Source: Alphaproteobacteria bacterium
Lineage (GTDB): Bacteria > Myxococcota_A > UBA796 > GCA-2862545
Assembly: GCA_020632875.1 (NCBI GenBank)
Contig: JACKET010000001.1
Span: forward strand, 62,001 to 126,000
Direction: 5' to 3'
DNA length: 64,000 bases
In this document: piece after piece, positions 46,953 to 57,984 of the stretch
Position numbering within the stretch: the stretch's first letter is position 1
Layout: every line of letters starts with the position of its first letter
Translations under genes and position numbers: made by a program
Notes under the pieces: model-generated
What the model was told of the DNA's origin: nothing
Databases searched by the model: none
Seen by the model: only the letters and a program-made list of their open reading frames with translations

Positions 46953-48302
46953 TCAGGGGCCCTTGCGGGACGGCTTCGCGCGCTTCAGCTTCACCTTCTT
47001 CTTGCCGTGGTGGCGCTCGATCTCGATGCCCGCGTCGGTGAGCAGCTGGATCGGCAGCACGCCGCCCGCGAACACGAACACGAAGTCGTTCGGCAGCGTC
47101 AGCAGCTCGCCGTGGTGCTTCAGCACGGCCCGGTCGAGGTCGATGCGCTCGACGGTCGACTCGAGCTTCAGGTCGACGGTTCCGGCCGCGACGGCGGCCT
47201 GGAGGCGCTTCAGGTTGTCCTCCTTGGGCCGGTTGATGTCCTTGCCGCGGTACGAGAGCGTGACGCGGTTGCCGGGCTGCTCGCCGAGCGAGACGGCCGC
47301 TTCGACGGCGGAGTCGCCGCCCCCGACGACGAGGATGTGCTGGTAGCTGTACTTCTCGGCGTCGACGAGGCGGTACGCGACCTTCTCGAGATCCTCGCCG
47401 GGGCAGCCGAGCTTGCGGGGCGAGCCGCGCCGGCCGATGGCGAGGATGACGCGCCGCGCGACGAACTCGGCGGTGGTGGTCTGGACGAGGAAGCACTCGG
47501 GGCTCGGCAGGATGTGCTCGACCCGCTGGAACTCCTCGATCTTCAGGCCCGTCTTGGCCACCGCCTTCTCGAGGTGCTCGATCAGCTCCTCCTTGCGCGC
47601 GGTGTGCAGCATCAGCTTGCCGTAGCCGGGCAGGTCCATCGGCCGCGTCATGACGAGCTTCTGGCGCGGGTAGTGCCGGATGGCGCCGCCGAACTCGTCC
47701 TGGTCGAGGATCTTGTAGGTGGCGCCGAGCTCGAGCGCGCGCAGGCCGGCGCCGAGGCCCGCGGGGCCCGCGCCGATGACGAGCAGGTCGACCGCCTCAC
47801 GGTGCTTGGGGCGGTCGTCGTCGAGCGCGAACTCGGCGGCCTGCTTGCCCTGCTCGACGGCATTCGCGATCAGGCCCATCCCGCCGAGCTCTCCGGCGAT
47901 GTAGAGCCCGGGCACGTTGGTCTCGAAGTTCGTTGCGACGTCGGGGATGTCGATGCCGCGCCGCTCGCTGCCGAACACGAGCTGGATGGCGTCGACGGGG
48001 CACACGGCCGCACACGCGCCGTGCCCGACGCAGCTCGCGCCCTTCACGACGGTGGCCTGGCCCCCGATGATGCCGAGCACGTGCTCGGGGCAGATCTTCA
48101 CGCACGCGCCCGACCCCATGCAGCGCAGGGGATCGACGAGCGGCCGGATGGTGGCGGGCTCGTTGCGGCCCGCGGCGATCGACGCCTCGCGCAGCTTGCG
48201 GGCCTTCCGCTCGCGCCACGTGAGCTTCACGTACGTCGGGAGCACCAGGAACACGCCGATCATCCCGATGACGATCAGGTACGGGAGCCACTCGCCGATC
48301 AT
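46953..48302 (-). CDS. ferredoxin/flavoprotein pyridine-nucleotide oxidoreductase, membrane-anchored
   Basis: A 449-residue protein. An N-terminal membrane segment (5-24) precedes two ferredoxin-like motifs, CMGSGACVKICP (61-72) and CVGHGACAAVCP (91-102). In each, the second cysteine of the usual CxxCxxCxxxCP is replaced (Ser64, His94). A thioredoxin-reductase-like part follows: LLVIGAGPAGLGAG (about 171-184) for FAD and ILVVGGGDSAVEAA for NAD(P), with GGGVLPIQLLTDAGI at the end. It should pass electrons between NAD(P)H, FAD and Fe-S centres. ATG 48302 overlaps the cytochrome-b-like gene by 4 nt. Confidence 0.85.
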   Translation of the reverse strand: MIGEWLPYLIVIGMIGVFLVLPTYVKLTWRERKARKLREASIAAGRNEPATIRPLVDPLRCMGSGACVKICPEHVLGIIGGQATVVKGASCVGHGACAAVCPVDAIQLVFGSERRGIDIPDVATNFETNVPGLYIAGELGGMGLIANAVEQGKQAAEFALDDDRPKHREAVDLLVIGAGPAGLGAGLRALELGATYKILDQDEFGGAIRHYPRQKLVMTRPMDLPGYGKLMLHTARKEELIEHLEKAVAKTGLKIEEFQRVEHILPSPECFLVQTTTAEFVARRVILAIGRRGSPRKLGCPGEDLEKVAYRLVDAEKYSYQHILVVGGGDSAVEAAVSLGEQPGNRVTLSYRGKDINRPKEDNLKRLQAAVAAGTVDLKLESTVERIDLDRAVLKHHGELLTLPNDFVFVFAGGVLPIQLLTDAGIEIERHHGKKKVKLKRAKPSRKGP

Positions 48303-49180
48303 GGGAACAGCTTGGACAGCGAGCCGGCGATGAGCACGGCCTGCAGCACGTGCAGCGCGACGATCAGGTACATCGCCTTGGCCAGCGGCTCGTGGAACAG
48401 GTGCCACAGCCGGAACAACCGCGACGTGATCGCCCAGCCCTCGACGTCGCGCTTGGCGCGCAGCTGGTCGACCAGGCGCTCGCCGATGCGCTTCTGATCG
48501 GCGGGGGCCAGGCCGGAGCGGGCGAGCAGCACGGGGATCTTGCGCGATCGCTGCCGGACCTCGAAGTCGAGGAGCAGCCAGCCGACGAACGAGTGCGCCT
48601 CGCGGTCGAGGTCGCGGGCGAGCGCCACGGCGGCCCCGATCGACTCACCGGACGCGTTGGGCGAGGCTGCGACCACCTCGGCGCGCAGCCGGGCGAGGTT
48701 CTCGAACGCCTGGAAGTAGTCCTCCGAACGACCGGCGGCCGTGCGGGGGAAGTGCCCGTAGATGTAGCGGCCGAACACGCCCGACAGCGCGACGAGCACC
48801 ATGCACCAGAAGCCGATGCCGATGAGCCCGTGCGGCATCTTCAGGCCGCTGTGCAGGAGGATGAAGATGGGCCCCATGATCCCGCAGATGATGTGGAACC
48901 GGAGCCAGTGCACGGGCGATCCGAGGAACTTCCACCCGATCAGGAACTTCCGCACGGAGTAGCTCAGCATCGCGAGCATCAGCGCCGTGCCGAGGATGCC
49001 GAGCCACAGGCCGCCGATCGAGCCCGAGCCGAGCACCGGATTCATCGCATGGTCGGCGCGCAGGGCGACCGGCGTGAGGTAGAAGCCGGCCCCCGCGACG
49101 AGCACGAAGGCGGCGAGCGCCCCGAGGGCCACGGCGAACAGCGTGAGACCGAGCCACGCGAGACGGGTCGTCCAAGCCAT
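48299..49180 (-). CDS. cytochrome b/ferric-reductase-like membrane protein
   Basis: A 293-residue polytopic membrane protein with about five to six segments. His pairs in HWLRFHIICGIMGPIFILLHS and at the C-terminus (LWHLFHEPLAKAMYLIVALHV) are placed like haem ligands in ferric-reductase or cytochrome-b-type proteins. A charged soluble loop (about 150-255) separates them. It overlaps the ferredoxin/flavoprotein gene by 4 nt, so the two likely form one electron-transfer complex: flavin, Fe-S centres and transmembrane haem. ATG 49180 follows TATCCT by seven bases, with no Shine-Dalgarno sequence. Confidence 0.75.
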   Translation of the reverse strand: MAWTTRLAWLGLTLFAVALGALAAFVLVAGAGFYLTPVALRADHAMNPVLGSGSIGGLWLGILGTALMLAMLSYSVRKFLIGWKFLGSPVHWLRFHIICGIMGPIFILLHSGLKMPHGLIGIGFWCMVLVALSGVFGRYIYGHFPRTAAGRSEDYFQAFENLARLRAEVVAASPNASGESIGAAVALARDLDREAHSFVGWLLLDFEVRQRSRKIPVLLARSGLAPADQKRIGERLVDQLRAKRDVEGWAITSRLFRLWHLFHEPLAKAMYLIVALHVLQAVLIAGSLSKLFP

Positions 49181-49187
49181 GCGGGGG

Positions 49188-49193
49188 AGGATA
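49188..49193 (-). promoter_or_regulatory. -10-like TATCCT, probable leaderless promoter
   Basis: On the minus strand TATCCT is followed by seven bases and ATG 49180. GGAGG lies upstream of the hexamer, too far to act as a ribosome-binding site for this ATG. Confidence 0.5.
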
Positions 49194-49196
49194 CCT

Positions 49197-49214
49197 CCGG
49201 CCCCGTGGGGCCGG
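49197..49214. terminator. 8-bp perfect hairpin downstream of the DUF4097 gene
   Basis: CCGGCCCC (49197-49204), GT, then GGGGCCGG (49207-49214). It separates the DUF4097 gene (stop 49320) from the cytochrome-b-like gene and lies just upstream of that gene's -10. Confidence 0.5.
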
Positions 49215-49319
49215 GCGCGTCGGTTGGTTGCAGCTCCGGATTGTGGACGGCGAACCGGGGCCTGATGCCGTGCCGACGTCGCGATCGGGTCCATCGCGTG
49301 GTTGCGCACGGGAGGGGCC

Positions 49320-50387
49320 TCAGAAGGAGTACGTCGCGGTCGACCCGCCGAGGTGGACCGTGATGGTGCCGCTCGTCTGCGCGTAGGCATCGCGCCAGGC
49401 CTGCCGCAGTGGGGCCAGGTCGAGCTCGATCGTGTCGAGCACGACGGCGTCGCACGCATCGTCGTGGTCGTCGTGCAGCAGGTCGAGCGTGACCTGGACG
49501 GGGTTGCTCTCGGCGAACGTCGCGTCGGGCCAGCACAGCGTCCAGTCGTGCATCGCGCAGCCCCCGCCGTACTCGACGTCCACCGAGAGGGTGTCGCCCG
49601 CGATCGAGGCACCGGTCACGGTGTAGGGATCGCCATCCGCCGCTGTGCAGACCGGGAGGTAGGTCTCGACCGGCGGGCTGTAGCCGACGACCCGCACGCT
49701 CCCCGTTCCCGTGTGGGCACGCACGCTCGCGTCCGCCGTGGGGTCGTCCACCAGCCCCACCACCTCCACGGAGCCCGTTCCGGCCGCGACGTCCACGTCG
49801 TAGCGGCCCCCCGGCACGAGCAGATCGACGCTCCCCGTCGAGGTCTCCGCGTCGATCGACGTGGCGCGCCACGCGTGCACGAGGTCGATGCTCCCGGTCG
49901 ACGTCCGGGCCACGAGGTCGGTCAGCTCGAGGTCGGTGCCCACGATGCTCCCGGTCGACGTGCGCGCCTCGGCGGTGCCGCCGAGCTGATGAAGAGCCAG
50001 GGAGCCCGTCGACGTGTCGATGTCGAAGGCGCCGTCCAGATCGCGCAGATCGACGCCACCCGTCTCGAGGTGCGCGGTGACGTCGGCATCGGCGGGGACC
50101 GACAGCACGAGGTCGATCGAGCAGGTGAACTGCGGCCGCGGGCAGCTGCCCTCCACGAAGAGCGTGTCGTCCTCGACGAACAGACGCAGCTCGGGCTCGT
50201 TGCCGTGGTACCGCTTCGTCACGTCCAGCGAGGCGATCCCCGTCCGTCCGAGCACGGTCAGGTCGCCGGTGGGGTTCGTCACGACGACGGACGAGAACGG
50301 CTCGTCGACCTCGAAGGTCTCGGTCTCGACGACCACCGTGTAGATGCAGCCGCCGAGCAGCGGAAGCGCGAGCAGGATGGGGCGCAT
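49320..50387 (-). CDS. DUF4097-family beta-strand repeat lipoprotein
   Basis: A 355-residue protein with signal MRPILLALPLLGGC (LGGC lipobox, Cys14). Residues about 25-235 form a DUF4097-type repeat of short beta rungs with TSTGS at 125-129, 143-147, 162-166 and 182-186, then GTGS (203-206) and TGTGS (226-230), spaced 18-24 residues as in a right-handed beta-solenoid. Residues about 240-355 form a second, Cys- and Asp-rich domain without a recognised family. Perfect SD GGAGGTGACC before ATG 50387. It is divergent from the LuxR-type regulator gene across 196 bp. Confidence 0.85.
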   Translation of the reverse strand: MRPILLALPLLGGCIYTVVVETETFEVDEPFSSVVVTNPTGDLTVLGRTGIASLDVTKRYHGNEPELRLFVEDDTLFVEGSCPRPQFTCSIDLVLSVPADADVTAHLETGGVDLRDLDGAFDIDTSTGSLALHQLGGTAEARTSTGSIVGTDLELTDLVARTSTGSIDLVHAWRATSIDAETSTGSVDLLVPGGRYDVDVAAGTGSVEVVGLVDDPTADASVRAHTGTGSVRVVGYSPPVETYLPVCTAADGDPYTVTGASIAGDTLSVDVEYGGGCAMHDWTLCWPDATFAESNPVQVTLDLLHDDHDDACDAVVLDTIELDLAPLRQAWRDAYAQTSGTITVHLGGSTATYSF

Positions 50388-50508
50388 GGTCACCTCCGCG
50401 GCTCGACGGAGCACGATCCGTGCCACGGGCGACCCGTGCCGCCTGCGCGGGACGTCCGGGGCTGCCGCAGCCCACGGACGTGCGAGAACCCACACCCGGA
50501 CGGGCGTT

Positions 50509-50557
50509 TCGCACACGACAGGCAGGTGTCGTCGCGGTGGTGCCCCGCGGTGTGCGA
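50509..50557. promoter_or_regulatory. nested inverted repeats upstream of the LuxR-type gene
   Basis: Outer arms TCGCACAC (50509-50516) and GTGTGCGA (50550-50557) are exact complements. An inner dyad ACGACA/TGTCGT lies at 50515-50520 and 50527-50532. The block lies 27 bp before GTG 50584 and is a plausible operator for the regulator or for the divergent lipoprotein gene. Confidence 0.45.
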
Positions 50558-50583
50558 CGGTAGGAGTGGAACCGGGGGACAGC

Positions 50584-51081
50584 GTGACGCGGCTATCGCT
50601 CCTGAAGGTCGACGCCGAGGGCACCGTCCTCGCTGAGAACGACGCGGCGCGCGAGCTGCTCGGCACGTCCGTCGGCCGGCGCTGCTGCGACGCGGTGTCG
50701 GCGCGCGAGGGCGGCGTCGTGCACTGCACGCTCGGCTGTGCGAACGCCGTGTCCACCCGCGGCGTCACGGTCGAGCTCGACGAGGCCGAGGTGGGCGAGA
50801 CCCCCGCTTCGCTCGTGTGCTCCGCGATGGCCGGCGACGTGGTGGTGGCCATCCTGCCGAGCCGTCGCGAGGTGCCGAAGGATCCGCTCACCACCCGGGA
50901 ACGCGATGTCGTGGCGCTGATCGCCGAGGGGCACACGAACGACCGCATCGCGAAGCGGCTCGGGATCTCCGCGTCCACGGTTCGCACCCACATCGAGCGG
51001 CTGCTCGAGAAGCTGCACGCGCGATCCCGCGCCGAGGCAGTCACGCGCGCCATCGCGACCGGGCAGCTCCGCAGGGCCTGA
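50584..51081 (+). CDS. LuxR-family regulator with PAS-like Cys-containing sensor domain
   Basis: A 165-residue protein. Residues 1-100 look like a PAS-type sensor (LSLLKVDAEGTVLAENDAARELLG) with a Cys cluster: GRRCCDAV, then HCTLGCANAV. The C-terminal helix-turn-helix (about 104-160) is a typical LuxR/NarL domain (LTTRERDVVALIAEGHTNDR, TVRTHIERLLEKL). No receiver domain is present, so activation may be direct, for example by redox state or metal at the cysteines. GTG 50584 has GGGGGA five bases upstream. Confidence 0.85.
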   Translation: MTRLSLLKVDAEGTVLAENDAARELLGTSVGRRCCDAVSAREGGVVHCTLGCANAVSTRGVTVELDEAEVGETPASLVCSAMAGDVVVAILPSRREVPKDPLTTRERDVVALIAEGHTNDRIAKRLGISASTVRTHIERLLEKLHARSRAEAVTRAIATGQLRRA

Positions 51082-51286
51082 ACAGGTGTTCATCGGTCGA
51101 TCGGCCGACTGTGCACGTCGCACCGGGCAGCTACTCTATGAGCACCCTGAACGATGCCGGGCCCCGGGGTGGGCCCATCGGCCGCGCGTCTCCAATGGCA
51201 CCCCCAGGCCAGGAGCGCCGAAGCGGTCCGATGACCCCCCCGGGGCCCGTTGTCTTTCCGTTCACGGACGCGGGCCGGCCCGGGTG

Positions 51287-51292
51287 TATGCT
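51287..51292 (+). promoter_or_regulatory. -10-like TATGCT upstream of the propeller kinase
   Basis: TATGCT lies 11 bases before GTG 51304, giving a leader of only a few bases. The 222-bp gap before the kinase (51082-51303) otherwise holds a GGGCCC-based dyad near 51158-51175 and no gene. Confidence 0.4.
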
Positions 51293-51303
51293 CCACCCGT
51301 GGA

Positions 51304-53913
51304 GTGCCGAGGTTGAACGCGGGTAGCCAGTACCACGTCGAGTCCCGGATCGGTGCCGGTGGGTTCGGTGCGGTGTACCGCGCGACGATGACGACGGAGG
51401 GCGGGCTCCAGAAGGAGGTCGCGCTCAAGGTGCTCCAGCCGAGCCAGGCTTCGCCCACCGAGATCGCCCGCCTGCGCGACGAAGCCCGGATGCTCACGCT
51501 GTTGAACCACCGCGCCATCGTGCGCGTGTACGACCTCGTCCAGCTCTCCATCGGGTGGACCGTGGTGATGGAGCTCGTGGAGGGCCTCGATCTCCACCAG
51601 ATCCGGCACATGGCGACCTTCCCGCCGCGCCCTGCGGTGGAGGTCGTGGGCGAGGTGGCCTCGGCGCTGCACGAGGCGTGGACCAGCGATCGCGGGAAGG
51701 GCCCTCTGCGACTGGTGCATCGCGACATCAAACCCGCGAACCTCAAGCTCTCGCGCACGGGCGAGGTCAAGGTGCTCGACTTCGGCATCGCGAGCGCCGA
51801 GGCGTTCGATCGCGAGGCGTCGACCGCGACCAACGAGGTGGTCGGGACCGTTCGGTACATGGCGCCCGAGCGCTTCGAGGGGCGCGCCGGTCCGGAGTCC
51901 GACGTGTACGCGTTGGGGGTCGTGCTGGCCGAGCTGCTCGGGCAGCGCACCGCCGGGCCGATGCACGACGGGCGCCGGCTCGAGCAGACCCTCCGCAGCG
52001 TGCGCCACATGGCGGGCCCCGAGGTCGCGCAGCTGCTCGACCGGATGGTGGCGTACGACGCCGACGAGCGGCCGAATGCGCTGGAGGTGGCGCGCGAGTG
52101 CAGGCGGCTCGCCCCCCAGGTCGCCGGCCCGCCGCTCGCCGACTGGGCGATGGACATCGTGCCCGAGCTCACCGAGGAGATGACCGATCCGCTCGAGGAG
52201 GACCCGCTCGTCGGCGCCACCCTCACGGCGACGCGCCGGATCCAGACGAGCCCGCGGAACCCCGTGCCCGTCGTGCTCGCCGCAGCGCTGGCCGTGGCCG
52301 TGGCCGCGACGGCGGCCTTCGTCGTCGGGAGCGTCGTGACGGGCTCGGCCGTGTGGGTCGGCGCGACGGCGACTCCGGGCGAGCCGCTCCGCGTGGAGCG
52401 GATGACGCGCATCGAGGACGTACCGGACGAGGCGCGCTCGGTCCGGCTCTCGGCCGACGGCACGCTGCTGACCTACGAGGTCGACGGGGACGTGTTCCTC
52501 CACCCGATCGGCGGGCGCGCGAAGAACCTCACGGCTTCGGTCTCCACGCCGGTGCACGACCCCGTGCCGTCCCCCGAGGGCGGACGGATCGCGATGTCGG
52601 TCGACGACCACGTCGAGATCCGCTCGCTGGACGGCTCCCTGAAGGCGACCCTCGCGGTCGAGGCCGTCCCGATGGACTGGGACGACGCGCTGCTGCTGCT
52701 CGCGAGCGGCCCCACGTCGACGCTGTACCGCGTGGAGGGGGAGTCGCCCGTTCGGATGGCGTCCGGATCGGACTGGCGGGCGGCGCGCTGGGACGCCACG
52801 AGCGGACGGGCGCTGGTGGCCGCGAAGTCGGGGCTGCTCTGGGTGTCGCCCGACGGGACGGTCGAGGCGATCGGCCTCGCGGCGTGGGCGGCGGACGTGT
52901 CGCGGGACGGCGCGAGCCTGCTGTTCTCGGACTTCGACGGGAAGGAGTCGCGCCTGTACATCCGGGACGGCGGCGGCGAGCCGCACCAGGAGACCCACCT
53001 GGACGGGCGGATCGACGCGATCTCGGTGGCGGGGGACGCGTCCCGCGCGGTGCTGGTGAACCGCCAGCGCTCCACGCGGTTCCGGCTGGTCGAGATCGAC
53101 GCGAAGCGCAAGAAGGTCCGCGAGGACCGGGTGCTCCCGCTCTCCGACGACCTCGTGGCGGCGGGGCTGATGCCCGACGGCCAGGGGCTCATGTGGGTCG
53201 AGACCAACGAGAACCGCGCCCCAGGCAACCGCGAGCTGCTCGCCGACGAGACGCTCTGGCTCGCGACCCTCGATGGCGAGAAGACGCGCGCGGTGGGCCG
53301 TCTGCAGTCCGTCGACTCCACGACGGCCGGGATGACGGCCGACCACCTCGTCCAGTACATGGTCCAGGAGCTGCCCGGAGGGCGCGGCCAGGTCGTCGGG
53401 ATCGACCTCGTCACGGAGCGCGAGCCGCAGCACGTGGTCGATCTGCGACCGGGCATATGGGAGAGCCTGTGGGTCGCGCCTTCGGGCGATCGCATCGCGC
53501 TGACCGACCTCGAGGGGCGGATGCACGTGCTGTCCACGTCGGCGCCGATCGACGCGTTGCCGACCACGAGCGGCAGCCCCGGGTGGACGGTGCTCGGCTG
53601 GAACCTCGAGGAGACCGGGGTTCTCGGCCTGCGCGAAGAAGACGGCACCCTCGCGCTGTTCGACGCCGAGACGCTCGTGCCGACCGAGCTCGCGACGGAC
53701 GTGATCGACGCCGGCTACGTGCCCGACGGGCTGATGGTGGTGCAGCGGGAGCACGCCCTGTCGTGGTTCTCTCCCGAGAAGGGCAAGGAGTGGCCGATGC
53801 TCGAGGTGGCCGCGGACTTCTTCGTGTTCGAGCCCACGCCCGACGGGCGATTCGTGCTGGTCACCGAGGTGCGTACGCCGTTCGAGACCTGGGTGGCCGA
53901 TCTCGAGCGGTGA
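51304..53913 (+). CDS. Ser/Thr protein kinase with extracytoplasmic beta-propeller
   Basis: An 869-residue protein. The kinase domain (about 10-270) has glycine loop IGAGGFGAV, Lys42, HRD 139-141, DFG 159-161 and GTVRYMAPERF. One membrane segment (about 322-350, Ala/Val-rich) precedes a long beta-propeller-like region (about 365-869) with TolB/WD40-type repeats: a strand pair then D-G or S-x-D-G turns (VRLSADGTLLTYEV, VSPDGTVEAIG, VAPSGDRIALTDLEG, PTPDGRFVLVTEV). It is a sensor-kinase-like receptor in which the propeller could bind a ligand. GTG 51304 is preferred; TTG 51250 and TTG 51313 are alternatives. Confidence 0.9.
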   Translation: MPRLNAGSQYHVESRIGAGGFGAVYRATMTTEGGLQKEVALKVLQPSQASPTEIARLRDEARMLTLLNHRAIVRVYDLVQLSIGWTVVMELVEGLDLHQIRHMATFPPRPAVEVVGEVASALHEAWTSDRGKGPLRLVHRDIKPANLKLSRTGEVKVLDFGIASAEAFDREASTATNEVVGTVRYMAPERFEGRAGPESDVYALGVVLAELLGQRTAGPMHDGRRLEQTLRSVRHMAGPEVAQLLDRMVAYDADERPNALEVARECRRLAPQVAGPPLADWAMDIVPELTEEMTDPLEEDPLVGATLTATRRIQTSPRNPVPVVLAAALAVAVAATAAFVVGSVVTGSAVWVGATATPGEPLRVERMTRIEDVPDEARSVRLSADGTLLTYEVDGDVFLHPIGGRAKNLTASVSTPVHDPVPSPEGGRIAMSVDDHVEIRSLDGSLKATLAVEAVPMDWDDALLLLASGPTSTLYRVEGESPVRMASGSDWRAARWDATSGRALVAAKSGLLWVSPDGTVEAIGLAAWAADVSRDGASLLFSDFDGKESRLYIRDGGGEPHQETHLDGRIDAISVAGDASRAVLVNRQRSTRFRLVEIDAKRKKVREDRVLPLSDDLVAAGLMPDGQGLMWVETNENRAPGNRELLADETLWLATLDGEKTRAVGRLQSVDSTTAGMTADHLVQYMVQELPGGRGQVVGIDLVTEREPQHVVDLRPGIWESLWVAPSGDRIALTDLEGRMHVLSTSAPIDALPTTSGSPGWTVLGWNLEETGVLGLREEDGTLALFDAETLVPTELATDVIDAGYVPDGLMVVQREHALSWFSPEKGKEWPMLEVAADFFVFEPTPDGRFVLVTEVRTPFETWVADLER

Positions 53914-53916
53914 CGC

Positions 53917-54501
53917 TCAGATCTCCCGCGCCTCTTCGAGGTTCTCGGCACGCCAGACCTGCAGCGCCCACCATCCGATGGCCGCGTCGGCGAACCAGCT
54001 CGCGAGCACGGCGACCGTGACCAACGGCAGCATCAGGTCGCCCGAGCCCGGCGACTGGGTCAGGAGCCACGCCACGCCCGCGAGGCCGGTGCCCACGAGC
54101 CCCGGCAGCGCGCCGAGCCGGCCGCCACGGGCCGCCCAGTACGCGGGGATGGCGTTCGACAGCAGCAGCGCGGCGAGCAGCAGGTTGCCCTTCGTGTCGC
54201 CGTTGGCATCGCCGAACACGGCCAGGACGAGCGCCAGGTCGACCACCACCCCCAGCGCCGCGACCCAGGTGCCGCGCCACAGCAGCAGCGACCAACCCGC
54301 CACGCGGAATGCCGCCGGCACCCCGAACAGCCAGTCGACCGTGTCGCCCTTCGGCGTCTGGAAGCCCGCGACGTCGATCGCGACGAGCATCATCAGCGTG
54401 AACCAGCTGGCGCTGCAGAGCACCGCGCCGACGACGTGGTGCAGGCGGGGTTCGTGGATGTGCACGGTTCGATCGTAGCTGTGCCGTGCGGGGGCGGCCA
54501 T
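53917..54501 (-). CDS. hypothetical membrane protein
   Basis: A 194-residue protein with about six hydrophobic segments (around 22-44, 56-75, 78-97, 107-122, 128-146, 157-180) and a His/Arg-containing N-terminal tail (HIHEPRLHH). No family motif is evident. ATG 54501 overlaps the last base of the upstream hydrolase TGA (TGATG), so they form a two-gene operon. Its end is 3 bp from the stop of the convergent propeller-kinase gene. Confidence 0.65.
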   Translation of the reverse strand: MAAPARHSYDRTVHIHEPRLHHVVGAVLCSASWFTLMMLVAIDVAGFQTPKGDTVDWLFGVPAAFRVAGWSLLLWRGTWVAALGVVVDLALVLAVFGDANGDTKGNLLLAALLLSNAIPAYWAARGGRLGALPGLVGTGLAGVAWLLTQSPGSGDLMLPLVTVAVLASWFADAAIGWWALQVWRAENLEEAREI

Positions 54502-55262
54502 CACGTGGCGAGGTGCGCGAGGAGCAGCGCGTTGACCGCCGCCGCGTCCTGCACGGGCACCGCGTGCCCGCCGTCGAGCTCGACGAACCGGCACTTCAGG
54601 GCCTCGGCGAGCATCGGGCCCTGCGACACCGGCGCCACGCGGTCGTGGGTGGCGCTGGCGACCACCGCGGGGATGTCGAGGCCCGCGAGCTCGGCGCGCA
54701 GATCGGCCCGCGCGAGCGCCATCACCTGCTGGGGTGCGGCGGGCGGCAGGTCGGCGAGCCCGCGCCCGAAGGCGGACTCGAGCAGGGCGATGTTCTCTTC
54801 GGTGGGCGCGATGCCCGGCGCCGACACGAGCTCGAAGAAGGCCCGCCGACGCATCGCCTGCGTGCCGATCATCGTGCGGGCGTTGATCCACAGCGACGCC
54901 GGGTGGAACGAGAGCGCCGCGGACCCGCGCGCGAACGTGCACAGCAGTGCGAGCGACCGCACCCGCTCCGGCGCCAGGACCGCGACCTGCTGCGCGATGA
55001 CGCCGCCGAGGCTGTGGCCGACGACGTGCGCCGACTTCCAGCCGAGCGCATCCATCACGCCGAGCGCGTCCCGCGCCATGTCGGCGACTGTCCCGACGGG
55101 ACCGGGGTTGTCGCCGAGCCCGCGGTTGTCGTACCAGGCCAGGTGGCACGCCTCGCGCAGAGCATCGATCTGGGGGCGCCATCCTCGGCCGCGAACGCCG
55201 ACTCCCTGGATCATCAGGACGGGCGGGCCGGAGCCATCGGTCTCGAAGCGCAGCGTCGACAT
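54501..55262 (-). CDS. alpha/beta hydrolase
   Basis: A 253-residue alpha/beta-hydrolase-fold protein. GHSLGG gives the nucleophile Ser with its elbow, the oxyanion region is near VLMIQGVGVRGRGW, ASATHDRVAP carries the likely acid Asp, and GGHAVPVQ the catalytic His. The order and spacing are typical of esterases and related hydrolases; the substrate is unknown. It lies 56 bp from the divergent histidine kinase gene. Confidence 0.92.
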   Translation of the reverse strand: MSTLRFETDGSGPPVLMIQGVGVRGRGWRPQIDALREACHLAWYDNRGLGDNPGPVGTVADMARDALGVMDALGWKSAHVVGHSLGGVIAQQVAVLAPERVRSLALLCTFARGSAALSFHPASLWINARTMIGTQAMRRRAFFELVSAPGIAPTEENIALLESAFGRGLADLPPAAPQQVMALARADLRAELAGLDIPAVVASATHDRVAPVSQGPMLAEALKCRFVELDGGHAVPVQDAAAVNALLLAHLAT

Positions 55263-55317
55263 CCGCCCTCGTAACGCGGCCCTGCATTCCCGTGGCCGTC
55301 GTGCGGTATGAAGGGGA

Positions 55318-57573
<2,256 letters not shown>

Positions 57574-57601
57574 GAGCATGGAAACGAAGGAGGAGCGCCA
57601 C

Positions 57602-57984
57602 GTGGCTCTGAAGGTGCTGATCGTCGACGACGAGCCCCACATCCGGTTGCTGCTGGAGCAGACGCTGGACGAGCTCGAAGACCACGACGTCGAGCTCGCG
57701 ACCGCGAGCAACGGCCAGGAGGCCCTCGAGATCGTCCGCGACGACCCGCCGGATCTGATGCTGCTCGACGTGATGATGCCGTTCGTGAACGGCTTCGACG
57801 TCTGCCGCTCGGTGAAGGGCGACCCCGCGACGGCGGGCATCAAGGTGATGATGCTCACCGCGAAGGGGCAGGATCTCGACCGCCAGGCCGGGCTCGATGT
57901 CGGGGCCGACCGCTACGTCACCAAACCCTTCGACCCCGACGAGGTGCTCGAGCTCGCCGCGGGGTTGTTGGGGATCGAGCTCGA

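Noticed and set aside
51138..51326. 62-codon frame between the LuxR gene and the propeller kinase
   Set aside because: A TACTCT hexamer abuts its ATG without the spacing seen at other leaderless starts. The product is low-complexity Pro/Gly/Arg and it overlaps the real kinase start.
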